The notes under the pieces: generated by a model
Databases searched by the model: none
Seen by the model: the letters and a program-made list of their open reading frames with translations, nothing else
What the model was told of the DNA's origin: nothing
Shown: in pieces, positions 8,015 to 15,475 of the stretch
Layout of the letters: each line of letters begins with the position of its first letter
How positions within the stretch are numbered: the first letter of the stretch is position 1
Assembly (NCBI GenBank): GCA_963845265.1
Contig: CAWJRN010000003.1
Location: 1-64,000 of the forward strand
Reading direction: 5' to 3'
DNA from: DYRB01 sp963845265
Lineage (GTDB): Bacteria; Pseudomonadota; Gammaproteobacteria; Chromatiales; Chromatiaceae
DNA: 64,000 bases
Position numbers and translations under genes: made by a program

Positions 8015-8377
8015 ACGAGCGTTCCCATTCAGACCGTTGCCGAAGTCACTCGCCGAGCTAGAAATGCGCTCATTCAAGAATTGGGCGTGGTTGACACACT
8101 GCGTTTTCTTAACCAGTTTCGCGCGGGTAGTGGGGACTACGCAACGGAGAGGGAGCAGCTATTTAAGGGTGAATCCGTCAAGAGTATCGTGGCGGGTGTT
8201 AAGGCCCAGAGAAACGCCGATGCCCAACAAGGCAAATTCAGCCGAGTCCTAAAAGCTACGCGCCTCCTTCGTCTACTCTCCGCTTTTGGGCCGGCTGATT
8301 TGCAACGTTATCACGCCGCCTGCTTGATGGGCTCAACACTTGGACGACCCCTTTGTTCTGCCTGCCAGAGGTCATAG
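8015..8377 (+). CDS. Small conserved-looking protein of unknown function, ACG or lost start
   Basis: A plus frame reads SVPIQTVAEVTRRARNALIQ, then ELGVVDTLRFLNQFRAGSGD, YATEREQLFKGESVKSIVAG and VKAQR. It looks like a compact helical protein ending naturally near residue 70, followed by an unrelated extension to the stop. A strong ribosome-binding site (CCGGAGG at 8001 to 8007) lies eight bases before an ACG codon at 8015, exactly where an ATG would be expected. The start may have mutated from ATG to ACG. The first recognised alternative start is a TTG at 8081. Function unknown; possibly an antitoxin-type partner, given the neighbourhood. Confidence 0.4.
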   Translation, partial: TSVPIQTVAEVTRRARNALIQELGVVDTLRFLNQFRAGSGDYATEREQLFKGESVKSIVAGVKAQRNADAQQGKFSRVLKATRLLRLLSAFGPADLQRYHAACLMGSTLGRPLCSACQRS

Positions 8378-8649
8378 TCGGCCTGCATGTGCAGCCAGCT
8401 TTCCGCGCTGGGGCCACCAAGCCATTGTTCCAACCGCATGGCAAGGTCGGGGGAAATGCCCGCCCGCTCGTTGAGGACGCGCGAGAGCTGAACCCGCGAG
8501 ATGCCGAGCTGGCGTGCGGCCTCGGTCACGCTGAGACCGATCTCGGGAAGGACGTCTTCACTCCTCGCCTTTTGGGAGAGGGGCTTGGGGTGAGGGATCG
8601 CCAGAACGGGCGCTATGATTGACCGGCGACGGCCGGTATCCACCCCCAT
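8311..8649 (-). CDS. HigA-like XRE antitoxin with altered N-terminus, no toxin partner
   Basis: The 112-residue product has a helix-turn-helix in GLSVTEAARQLGISRVQLSR, then VLNERAGISPDLAMRLEQWL and GGPSAESWLHMQADYDLWQA, the HigA pattern. The family normally starts at MAIPHPKPGEIL or similar. Here the matching spot is a CTG (LAIPHPKP) and the following residues (LSQKARSED) come from a dispersed GGGAGAGGGG-type repeat. The ATG at 8649 is only the best available start. No HigB toxin gene lies next to it, and it overlaps the promoter region of the divergent Uma2 gene. Probably a decaying orphan. Confidence 0.6.
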   Translation of the reverse strand: MGVDTGRRRSIIAPVLAIPHPKPLSQKARSEDVLPEIGLSVTEAARQLGISRVQLSRVLNERAGISPDLAMRLEQWLGGPSAESWLHMQADYDLWQAEQRGRPSVEPIKQAA

Positions 8650-8668
8650 TTTGAGAGAGGTCCTGATC

Positions 8669-9268
8669 ATGGCACTACAACCCAAGCCGGACCCGAGCTT
8701 CGAAGACTGGCTGGAGGGAGAGCGCGCGGCGTTCGACGAGCGCTACGAGTATGTGGACGGCGAGGTCTTCCTGATGAGCGGGGGGAGCGCTGAGCATCAC
8801 ACCATCATCGGTAACATCTACGGTCAGCTCTGGGCCCAGACCAAGGGCCGCCCCTGCCATGTCTACGGACAGGGGATGCGGCTGCAGGTCCAGGCCGCGG
8901 ATGCCGGCAAGTACCCGGACCTGATGGCTCTGTGCGGCGAGCAACAGTTCCACGACGGGCGCCGGGATCTGTTGCTGAACCCGAGCCTGATCGTCGAGGT
9001 GCTGTCGGACTCCACCGAGGGGTATGATCGCGGCGGGAAGTTCGCGATCTACCGGCGGATCCCATCGCTGCGGGAGTATCTGCTGGTCGCACAGGACCGG
9101 GTGTCCGTCGAGCTCTATACCCCGCAGGGGGATGGCCGCTGGGTCCTAACCCCGTTCGACGACATGGATGGGCGCGTCACGCTGCCGAGCATCGGCTGCG
9201 AGCTGGCGCTCGCCGAGGTCTATGACCGGATCGACCTGGAGGGTCGAAAGGGGGTCGGATCCCTTTAG
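8669..9268 (+). CDS. Uma2-family restriction-endonuclease-like protein
   Basis: This 199-residue protein has the Uma2 (DUF820) fold signature: FDERYEYVDGEVFLMSGGSA, then HHTIIGNIYGQL, the aspartate in KYPDLMAL, and LNPSLIVEVLSDSTEGYDRG with the E-V-L-S core. These give a PD-(D/E)XK-like site. Uma2 proteins are abundant in cyanobacteria and phototrophs, and their biological role is unsettled. I chose the ATG at 8669, where the family pattern (MALQPKPDPSFEDWL) starts. It is the first of three Uma2 genes within 3.5 kb. Confidence 0.85.
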   Translation: MALQPKPDPSFEDWLEGERAAFDERYEYVDGEVFLMSGGSAEHHTIIGNIYGQLWAQTKGRPCHVYGQGMRLQVQAADAGKYPDLMALCGEQQFHDGRRDLLLNPSLIVEVLSDSTEGYDRGGKFAIYRRIPSLREYLLVAQDRVSVELYTPQGDGRWVLTPFDDMDGRVTLPSIGCELALAEVYDRIDLEGRKGVGSL

Positions 9269-9269
9269 T

Positions 9270-9434
9270 CGCCCTCGCTAGCGTTTCCAGCGTCTTGGCC
9301 AAGCCGGGACGCTCCGCCCGGGTGCAGGTCATCTTGGCCTCGAATATCTTCTCGCACCCAGCTTTGGTCAGGGCTTCCTGCTGAAGCTCGAGGTTCTGAT
9401 CCTGGGTGGAGGCGGGCGCATACCCGATCAACAT
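9270..9434 (-). pseudogene. N-terminal fragment of a serine recombinase
   Basis: From the ATG at 9434 the frame reads LIGYAPASTQDQNLELQQEA, then LTKAGCEKIFEAKMT and ERPGLAKTLETL. This is the start of the resolvase/invertase catalytic domain, including the S-T-Q-D-Q region with the nucleophilic serine. The match stops after about 55 residues, where a GGATCCCTTTA-type repeat tag begins. The remaining catalytic and DNA-binding parts are gone. Confidence 0.75.
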
Positions 9435-9778
9435 GGCTTGTCGTCATCGCGATCTCCGCCGGCGGCGTCCTCGCACCCGGCCGGCAGCTGCTTCAGGAGC
9501 GCGGGCAGTGCGGTCTGTACGGTGTCCCACACGATGTCGAGGTTGAGGTCGAAGTAGCCGTGGGCGATGCGGTTGCGCATGCCTCGCATGCTGCGCCAGG
9601 GCACGTCCGGGTACCTCCCGGTGAACCCGGCATATCCATCCATTCCCTTCGTGGCGGCCTCGCCAATGACGATGAGGCTCATGATGACGGCCTGCTGGGT
9701 GCGTTTGCGCGAGAACTCCATCGGTGCGGCCTGCCGGATGTGCTCAAGGTAGTCGGGCAGGCGATTCTCGTCGGTCAT
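9428..9778 (-). CDS. HepT-like (DUF86) HEPN toxin with a likely internal deletion
   Basis: The 116-residue product starts TDENRLPDYLEHIRQAA and ends in the HepT motif region MRGMRNRIAHGYFDLNLDIV, where RNRIAHGY is R-x4-H-x-Y. Between HIRQAA and RKRTQQAVIMSLIVIGEAAT family members usually carry about 15 more residues of the second helix. Here only PMEFS is present, so a deletion that kept the frame is likely. The MNT gene upstream overlaps its start by four bases. Activity is uncertain. Confidence 0.75.
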   Translation of the reverse strand: MTDENRLPDYLEHIRQAAPMEFSRKRTQQAVIMSLIVIGEAATKGMDGYAGFTGRYPDVPWRSMRGMRNRIAHGYFDLNLDIVWDTVQTALPALLKQLPAGCEDAAGGDRDDDKPC

Positions 9779-10065
9779 ACCGGCTGCGCTTCGGCGAGGA
9801 CCTTGTCGCGAAACTTCGCCGGCAGATCGCCCGGGGTGAGCAGATCGACCTGGACGCCGAGCAGTTCCTGCAGCTCGTCTTGCAGACCACCCAAGTCGAA
9901 CAGCGTCGCGCCGGGCAACGCATCGACCAGCAGATCGAGGTCGCTGCCGTCGCGGTCGGTGCCGTCCAGTGCCGAGCCAAAGACGCGCGGATTCGCCGTA
10001 CGGAAACGCCTTGCCGCTTCATGCACGGCGTTTCGCTTCATGTCGAGCGCCACGGACGGTCGCAT
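9775..10065 (-). CDS. Minimal nucleotidyltransferase (MntA-type)
   Basis: The roughly 96-residue product has the nucleotidyltransferase core NPRVFGSALDGTDRDGSDLD, with GS and the two catalytic aspartates, then LLVDALPGATLFDLGGLQDE. The C-terminal LLTPGDLPAKFRDKVLAEAQ is typical of MNT partners of DUF86 HepT toxins. It ends overlapping the HepT start (ATGA). Two near ATGs (10071 and 10065) are possible. It is closely related in layout to the second MNT at 10423, suggesting duplication. Confidence 0.82.
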   Translation of the reverse strand: MRPSVALDMKRNAVHEAARRFRTANPRVFGSALDGTDRDGSDLDLLVDALPGATLFDLGGLQDELQELLGVQVDLLTPGDLPAKFRDKVLAEAQPV

Positions 10066-10329
10066 GGACATCCTCTCTTATCAAAACCCGTCGAGACGAT
10101 AGTCAGTGGAGAATAGTAATTCAAGAACCATTTTCGAGAATCGTAATGGCCTGATTTTGCGTACAGCGCCGGAGGTGGAGGAAATCGGGACGTTCCCCGA
10201 GGTATCCCCACAGAATTTTCGACATATCGGACGATTACATGGGCACCTTCGACGCCGGTTGTGCTGCCGTCGCTATCGCTCCGCCAGCAAAGCGCCCGCG
10301 GGGTCCGAAAGACGTTATCACGCCGCCTG
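10066..10329. other. Gap between two MNT/HepT modules
   Basis: No gene is visible. Near 10264 to 10290 the repeat GCTGCCGTCGCTATCGCTCC recurs (as near 4905), exactly where the second HepT gene is broken off. Confidence 0.5.
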
Positions 10330-10426
10330 TATTCTGGGACTTGCCATAGGTGTAGCGTTGAATTCGGTGGATGGTTTTCAGCATGGGCGAAAGGTAATCT
10401 GGAACGCGCATCGATTTCTTGTTCAT
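10330..10426 (-). pseudogene. Stub of a second HepT-like gene
   Basis: The frame from ATG 10426 reads NKKSMRVPDYLSPMLKTIHR, then IQRYTYGKSQNT. This is the first helix region of a DUF86 HepT protein. After about 35 residues the similarity ends at a dispersed repeat and the frame runs on into non-family sequence. The R-x4-H-x-Y motif is absent, so the toxin is dead. Its start overlaps the upstream MNT stop. Confidence 0.65.
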
Positions 10427-10713
10427 ACCGGCTGGGCCTCGCCGAGGACCTCCATGCGAAATTTTTCTGGGATGCCTCTCGGGGTGAGGACGTCGACGGA
10501 GACACCGAGGCGCTTTTCGAGTTCTACTTGAAGTCGCGCGATGTCGAGTAAGGACACATCGGCCGCGAGATCCACGAGAAGATCAAGGTCGCTGTCGGCG
10601 GAGTCATCGCCACGGGCGACCGAACCGAAAACACGAGGATTCATCGCGCGGTGCGTACGGACGATCTGCCGGATCGCGTCACGGTTCAGGGCAAGTGCCG
10701 CGGATGGTTTCAT
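10423..10713 (-). CDS. Second minimal nucleotidyltransferase (MntA-type)
   Basis: This 96-residue protein carries NPRVFGSVARGDDSADSDLD, with the GS and DxD motifs, and LLVDLAADVSLLDIARLQVE, and ends KFRMEVLGEAQPV. It resembles the MNT at 9775 in length and ending, consistent with duplication of the module. The following HepT gene is only a stub, so this antitoxin has no intact partner next to it, although it might act on the neighbouring HepT. Confidence 0.8.
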   Translation of the reverse strand: MKPSAALALNRDAIRQIVRTHRAMNPRVFGSVARGDDSADSDLDLLVDLAADVSLLDIARLQVELEKRLGVSVDVLTPRGIPEKFRMEVLGEAQPV

Positions 10714-10781
10714 TGGTTGCTCCTCGGGAATGCTCTGTAGTTAACCGGCAAGCAACGGGGACGGCCCCATTGTCGGCGCGT

Positions 10782-11348
10782 TCAGGCGGGAAAACTCACG
10801 TCGGCATTGGCGTCGGCAACAGCGAGATCGGCCTGCAGGCAGTCGAGGCGCAGGCTCCCGGAGGCGAATTCTTCGGCGACCCAACCCTTGCAGCGGCGGT
10901 GGATTTCGATCAGCGGTCTGTCTTGCGCCACCAGTACATACTCCTGCAGACTGGAGAGGGTGATGTAGCTGAACAGTTTTTCGCGCCGGTCGATGCGCTC
11001 GGTCGTGGGGCTGAGCACTTCGACGATGAGACAAGGCGCGGTGCGAAAATAAGGGTCACGGTCGGCAGGGTCGCAGCCCAGCAACAGGTCTGGGTAATTG
11101 AACATCGTGGCGCCGGCGACCTCGAGGCGTACCTTCATGTCGTTGGTGAACAGTTGGCAACGATGCTGCCGTGCCGCGGGCGTCAGGGCGTAGGCCAGAG
11201 CATTGACGATGAGCGCATGCCGATCGCTCGCGCCGGTCATGGCGTAGACCTCGCCGTCGATATAATCGTGGCGCAGCTCGCCATCCTTTTCGCTGGCGAG
11301 ATAGTCGTCCACCGTCATGCGGTGTTTCAAGGCAGGTTGTCGCGACAT
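10782..11348 (-). CDS. Uma2-family restriction-endonuclease-like protein
   Basis: The 188-residue protein starts SRQPALKHRMTVDDYLASEK and shows the Uma2 features RHDYIDGEVYAMTGASDRHA, NYPDLLLGCDP and CLIVEVLSPTTERIDRREK, with the conserved D and E-V-L-S. I use the ATG at 11348, where the family begins. The longer frame to 11564 runs through the neighbouring gene's region. It lies just downstream of another Uma2 gene on the same strand. Confidence 0.83.
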   Translation of the reverse strand: MSRQPALKHRMTVDDYLASEKDGELRHDYIDGEVYAMTGASDRHALIVNALAYALTPAARQHRCQLFTNDMKVRLEVAGATMFNYPDLLLGCDPADRDPYFRTAPCLIVEVLSPTTERIDRREKLFSYITLSSLQEYVLVAQDRPLIEIHRRCKGWVAEEFASGSLRLDCLQADLAVADANADVSFPA

Positions 11349-11413
11349 GGCAAACTCCCGGTCGGTTGCGGCACAGCCCAGCGCATTGCGCGCCTGCGGT
11401 ATGGCCTGCAAGG

Positions 11414-12022
11414 CTACATAGACGCCTGCCAGATCTGGGTCAGATCCAGCGACAAGCCGGGCAAAACAGCGGTGTCTGACAGGGCCGCGGGGTGGTCGAG
11501 GCATAGTGGCTCGGACCCCGCAGCAAAGACCTGCACTTGCCCCTGACTCGGTAGGATCAGCCACCCTAGCCGCACCCCATTGTCCTGATATTCGTGCATC
11601 TTCGCGACCAGGTCGGTCACGGTATCCGTGGGGGATGCCAGTTCGATGACCAGATCCGGAGCCAGGGGGAGAAATCCCCGCTGCTGCGCCTCGGTGAGTT
11701 GCTCCAGGCGCTTGCGTAGCACCCAGGCGACGTCCGGGGAGCGGGTGGCGCCGTTGGGGAGATTGAAGCCGGTGGATGAGTCGAAGACCAGGCCCCGACC
11801 GTCTCGCCTCGCCCAGTTGCCGAGGTCTGTGGTGAGGTCTGAGTTTCTCTTTCCGGTCAGTCCTCCCGTGGGCGGCAGGATCTGGATATCACCCCGGGCG
11901 TTACGCTCGATGCGGTAGTCGCGATTGGCCTGGCAAATGGCGAAGAAGAGGTCGTCGTCCAGGCGGCCCTGAGGCGGCATCTGCAGGTCTACCCGGCGGG
12001 AGTTTGGGGCAAGTAAACCCAT
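11414..12022 (-). CDS. Uma2-family restriction-endonuclease-like protein
   Basis: This 202-residue member has DLFFAICQANRDYRIERNAR, then GDIQILPPTGGLTGKRNSDL, SPDVAWVLRKRLEQL and LAPDLVIELASPTDTVTDLV. The pattern is the Uma2 subgroup with ERxxxGxIxxMxPTG. The ATG at 12022 (GLLAPNSRRVDLQ) is preferred over 12073. Together with the two other copies at 8669 and 10782 it marks the accessory zone. Confidence 0.83.
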   Translation of the reverse strand: MGLLAPNSRRVDLQMPPQGRLDDDLFFAICQANRDYRIERNARGDIQILPPTGGLTGKRNSDLTTDLGNWARRDGRGLVFDSSTGFNLPNGATRSPDVAWVLRKRLEQLTEAQQRGFLPLAPDLVIELASPTDTVTDLVAKMHEYQDNGVRLGWLILPSQGQVQVFAAGSEPLCLDHPAALSDTAVLPGLSLDLTQIWQASM

Positions 12023-12350
12023 GGTGTACAAGCCTCGCACGGTGGTGGATCGGGGCAAACCGGAGTCTAGCATGGTTCCCGAGGCCGGTCGGTTAGGGCC
12101 TGGCGCGGCGACCGACGCGTGTCAATGCGGCTAAAGGCGCAGTGCTCATTCCACGCAGACCACCTCGCGACGATCCGGCGCCCATTGGGGCCGGGGCGTC
12201 CTGGCCTGTAAAGGTGAAGGCAATACGCCAGGGCCGGTGGATGCGGCGCGGATGGGCCGCTCAGCAAACCCTAGGCCCAGTGCCACGCGCCTTATCCACC
12301 CTGCAAATGTTCGGTCCGTTTAGGTTCGGCTGTGCGGGCACGCATCGCCC
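12023..12350. other. Gap without a recognisable gene
   Basis: I see no conserved reading frame, hairpin or repeat here. It probably holds the promoter of the leftward Uma2 pair. Confidence 0.4.
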
Positions 12351-12641
12351 TCACACCGGGTGCAATTCCTCGCGAATGACACGCCGCAACGTCTCTTCCA
12401 TCGTCTTGCCGCGCATCGCCTCTCGCAAGGTGGCGTTGATGAGCGTTTGGTAGCCACGTCCGCGGGCTTGGGCCTTGAACCATGCGAGCACGTCAGGATC
12501 AACGGTGATGTTGATCTTCTGCTTCTTCAGTGGCGCCGGCTTCAGACCGACCCGCTGCGTCGCATTTTTGAAGTCTTCCTCCGTCCAGACCGGCGCCTCA
12601 TCCAGATCGTTAGAGGTTGGCAAAGTAGTATTCGCGTTCAT
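12351..12641 (-). CDS. brnA: BrnA-type antitoxin
   Basis: The 96-residue product has an acidic N-terminus (DLDEAPVWTEEDFKNA), then KKQKINITVDPDVLAWFKAQ and GRGYQTLINATLREAM, the BrnA ribbon-helix-helix domain. BrnA binds the BrnT ribonuclease and represses the operon. It follows and overlaps the BrnT gene by about 30 bases, in the usual toxin-first order of brnTA. Confidence 0.88.
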   Translation of the reverse strand: MNANTTLPTSNDLDEAPVWTEEDFKNATQRVGLKPAPLKKQKINITVDPDVLAWFKAQARGRGYQTLINATLREAMRGKTMEETLRRVIREELHPV

Positions 12642-12879
12642 TGCGCTCCGCCTTTCGCATCGAAATGATATGAATCGTGTCGTTCGTTTCAGTGTGGGCG
12701 ATCACCACCACTTCCACCCCCAAGAGCCCTACCGTGGAAAACCGCGCCTCGGCGTAAGCGAAACGGGTGTCTGGCCGGGTGAAGGTGGGCCCGGCGAACA
12801 CCCACCGCGCGTCGGCGAAGTCCAACCCGTGCTTGGCTAGGTTCGCCCGCTGCTTGGCGTCATCCCAAGTGAAGTTCAT
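12610..12879 (-). CDS. brnT: BrnT-type ribonuclease toxin
   Basis: The 89-residue product reads NFTWDDAKQRANLAKHGLDF, then ADARWVFAG, and ends with IHIISMRKAERNEREYY. The W-D-x-x-K...N-x-x-K-H-G-x-x-F start and the R-x-A-x-x-x-E-R-x-x-Y end are the BrnT signature. The ATG at 12879 matches the family start. Key residues are present, so the pair is probably functional. Confidence 0.9.
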   Translation of the reverse strand: MNFTWDDAKQRANLAKHGLDFADARWVFAGPTFTRPDTRFAYAEARFSTVGLLGVEVVVIAHTETNDTIHIISMRKAERNEREYYFANL

Positions 12880-13070
12880 GGGACCAATAGTAGAGACGAT
12901 TATCTTCCTCAGCAAGACGATGACGCGAAGGGGCGTTGAGTCCGAACTTCTCCCTGGTCGAAACCCGTCTTAACGGCGGACTTTCCGCGTGACGGGATCA
13001 ACAGCACGGGGTCCGACCGGACACGTGGGCGCAGCGGCATCTGTCGTTGCCCAAGGCCGACCGGCCAGCG

Positions 13071-15332
13071 TCAGTTGTTCGAGCGGATCAACCCGGACAA
13101 TCCGACCTCGGCCAGGGCGTCGACCAGGAGCCGGCGCACCGAGCCGGATTGTTCGCACATCAGGGCCGCGTTGAGCAGTTCCTTGGCCCGGGTGCGGGAG
13201 AAGCTGCGGATCACCCACTTGACCCGCAGCAGGCTGCCGGCCCCCATGCTCAGGCTGTGCACCCCAAGGCCGAGCAGCAGGGGCACGGCCAGGGGGTCGC
13301 CGGCCATCTCCCCGCAGATGCTGACCTCGCGACCATAGGCCCGGGCTCCTTCCATGATGTCGACCAGGGCGTGCAGCACGGCCGGGTGTAGCTCGTTATA
13401 GAGCCCGGCGACGTGGGCGTTGTTGCGGTCCACGGCCAGCAGGTATTGGGTCAGGTCGTTGGTCCCAACGGATAGAAACTGAACCCGTCGGGCCAGTGCC
13501 TTGGCCTGATAGACGGCGGCAGGGACCTCGATCATGACCCCTATGGGTGGCATGGTGACCGCAAAGCCTTCATCCAACAGCTCGTTGTGGGCGCGGTGGA
13601 TGAGCATGAGGGCATCGTCCACCTCGCCCACGTTGCTGATCATCGGCAACAGCAGTTGCAGGTTGCCCAGGCCGATGTCGGCCTGGAGCATGGCGCGCAC
13701 CTGGGTGAGGAAGATCTCCGGATGGTCCAGGGTGATGCGGATGCCGCGCCAGCCGAGGAAGGGATTGGACTCTTTTACCGGGAAATAGGGCAGGGCCTTG
13801 TCGCCACCGACGTCGAGGGTGCGAATGGTGACCGGCCGGGGGGCGAAGGTCTTGAGCACCATGCGGTAGTTGGAGATCTGGACCTCTTCGCCGGGGAAGC
13901 GGTCGCGCACGATGAAGGGTAGCTCGGTGCGATAGAGCCCGACCCCGGCGGCCTCGTCGATGCCGATCGGGCGCGACTCGGAGACCAGGCCGGTGTTGAG
14001 GAAGAGCGGTAGGGTATAGCCGTCGGTGGTCTCGGACGGCAGGCCGCGCAGGGCCTCCAGCTCGTTGGACAGGGCCAGGTCGTCCGCCATCAGGCGCGCA
14101 TACTCGGCCTTGACCCCGGGCCCGGGGGCGACGTGGACCCGCCCGCGATACCCGTCGACGATGACCTCGCGGCCCTCGACCCGGGCGACTGGCAGGTCGG
14201 CGACGCCCATGGCCGCTGGGACCCCCATGCCTCGGGCCAGGATGGCGATGTGCGAGGAGCCGGAGCCGGACGTGGAGACGACGCCCGCGAGCAGCTCGCG
14301 CGGGACATCGGCGATCTGCATGGCGCTCAACTCTTCGCCGATCAGGATGGTGCCGGGCTGATAGGCGATGGGCTGGTCCTGGATGTTTTGCAGGCGCATC
14401 AGGATGCGTCGGCCCAGGTCGCGCACGTCCGAGGCCCGCTCGCGCAGGTAAAGATCCTCCATGCCGTCGAAGACTCGGGCGTGCTCGGTGATGGTGTCGC
14501 GCAGGGCGCCGGCGGCCCAGTTGCCGGCGCGGATGCGATCCAGGGTGCCCTCCACCAGGGTGTCGCTCTCGAGCATGAGTTGCCAGGCGTCGAACAGGGC
14601 GCGGTCCTCTGGGCGCAGCAGGGAGGCGGTGCGCACGGCGAAGCGCTCGATGTCCTCGGCAACGTCGCTCAGGGCGTCGTGGAAGGCCGCTGCCTCGGCC
14701 TCGTAGTCGGTGACCTTGCGGTCGGGGACCGCGTCCAGGTCCGCCAGTGGGTAGACAACCACGGCGGTGCCGATGCCGATGCCGGGGGAGGCGGGGACCC
14801 CGGCGAGAAAGTGCGCCGGCAGCCCGCCCTCTTGCAGGCGAGCGAGCTCGCCGCTGGCCCGGGCATAGGTGATGGCCCCGGCCAACTGCGAGGCCAGGGT
14901 CAGTACCAGGTTGACCTCGTCCTCGCCGAAGCGTCCGGTCTCATAGCGGCGTAGGACCAGCACCCCCTGGGCCTTGCGGTTCTGGATGATGGGGGCCCCG
15001 AGGAAGGCCCGTAGGGGTGCCTCGCCCGTCTCAGTGACCCTCAGGTAGCGCGGATGGGTGGAGCCGTCGTCGAGGTTGATGGGTTCGGCGCGCTCGCTCA
15101 CCCAGCCGACCAGGCCGCGGTTGAGTGGGATGCGCACCCGCCCGACCGACTGGGGCCGCAGCCCATCGGTGGCCTGAAGGACGTGCTGACGGGCCTCGGC
15201 GTCGGTTAGGTAGACGGAACAGACGTCGGCCCGGACCACTTGTTTGACGCGACGCACAATGACGTCCAGGGCCCGCTCCAGATCGGGCGCGTCGCTAACC
15301 TCTTGTACGATCCTGCGCAGGTGTTCCAACAT
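13071..15332 (-). CDS. ptsP: Phosphoenolpyruvate-protein phosphotransferase PtsP (EI-Ntr)
   Basis: The 753-residue protein is the first enzyme of the nitrogen-related phosphotransferase chain, passing phosphate from PEP to NPr. Residues 1 to about 155 form a GAF domain. The EI helical domain follows, with the phosphorylated histidine at about 361 in GSGSSHIAILARGMGVPAAM. The C-terminal PEP-binding barrel has GLYRTELPFIVRDRFP, LDVGGDKALPYFP and FLSVGTNDLTQYLLAVDRNN, and the reactive cysteine in VSICGEMAGDP. The gene follows rppH on the same strand 143 bases away, the same order as in many gammaproteobacteria. Confidence 0.95.
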   Translation of the reverse strand: MLEHLRRIVQEVSDAPDLERALDVIVRRVKQVVRADVCSVYLTDAEARQHVLQATDGLRPQSVGRVRIPLNRGLVGWVSERAEPINLDDGSTHPRYLRVTETGEAPLRAFLGAPIIQNRKAQGVLVLRRYETGRFGEDEVNLVLTLASQLAGAITYARASGELARLQEGGLPAHFLAGVPASPGIGIGTAVVVYPLADLDAVPDRKVTDYEAEAAAFHDALSDVAEDIERFAVRTASLLRPEDRALFDAWQLMLESDTLVEGTLDRIRAGNWAAGALRDTITEHARVFDGMEDLYLRERASDVRDLGRRILMRLQNIQDQPIAYQPGTILIGEELSAMQIADVPRELLAGVVSTSGSGSSHIAILARGMGVPAAMGVADLPVARVEGREVIVDGYRGRVHVAPGPGVKAEYARLMADDLALSNELEALRGLPSETTDGYTLPLFLNTGLVSESRPIGIDEAAGVGLYRTELPFIVRDRFPGEEVQISNYRMVLKTFAPRPVTIRTLDVGGDKALPYFPVKESNPFLGWRGIRITLDHPEIFLTQVRAMLQADIGLGNLQLLLPMISNVGEVDDALMLIHRAHNELLDEGFAVTMPPIGVMIEVPAAVYQAKALARRVQFLSVGTNDLTQYLLAVDRNNAHVAGLYNELHPAVLHALVDIMEGARAYGREVSICGEMAGDPLAVPLLLGLGVHSLSMGAGSLLRVKWVIRSFSRTRAKELLNAALMCEQSGSVRRLLVDALAEVGLSGLIRSNN

Positions 15333-15475
15333 GTTTGCGGTGGGGATACGGGTCGGTGAGTCCTTGGGATGCTGGGCTTGCGCGGTGGCCCACGGCGAAG
15401 CGCCCTACATTGGGGCGCCCGCCATCGGTTGCGAGCCCGCGCTGTTCGGCGCCGGCGTTTGGGTTGGGTGGGGGG

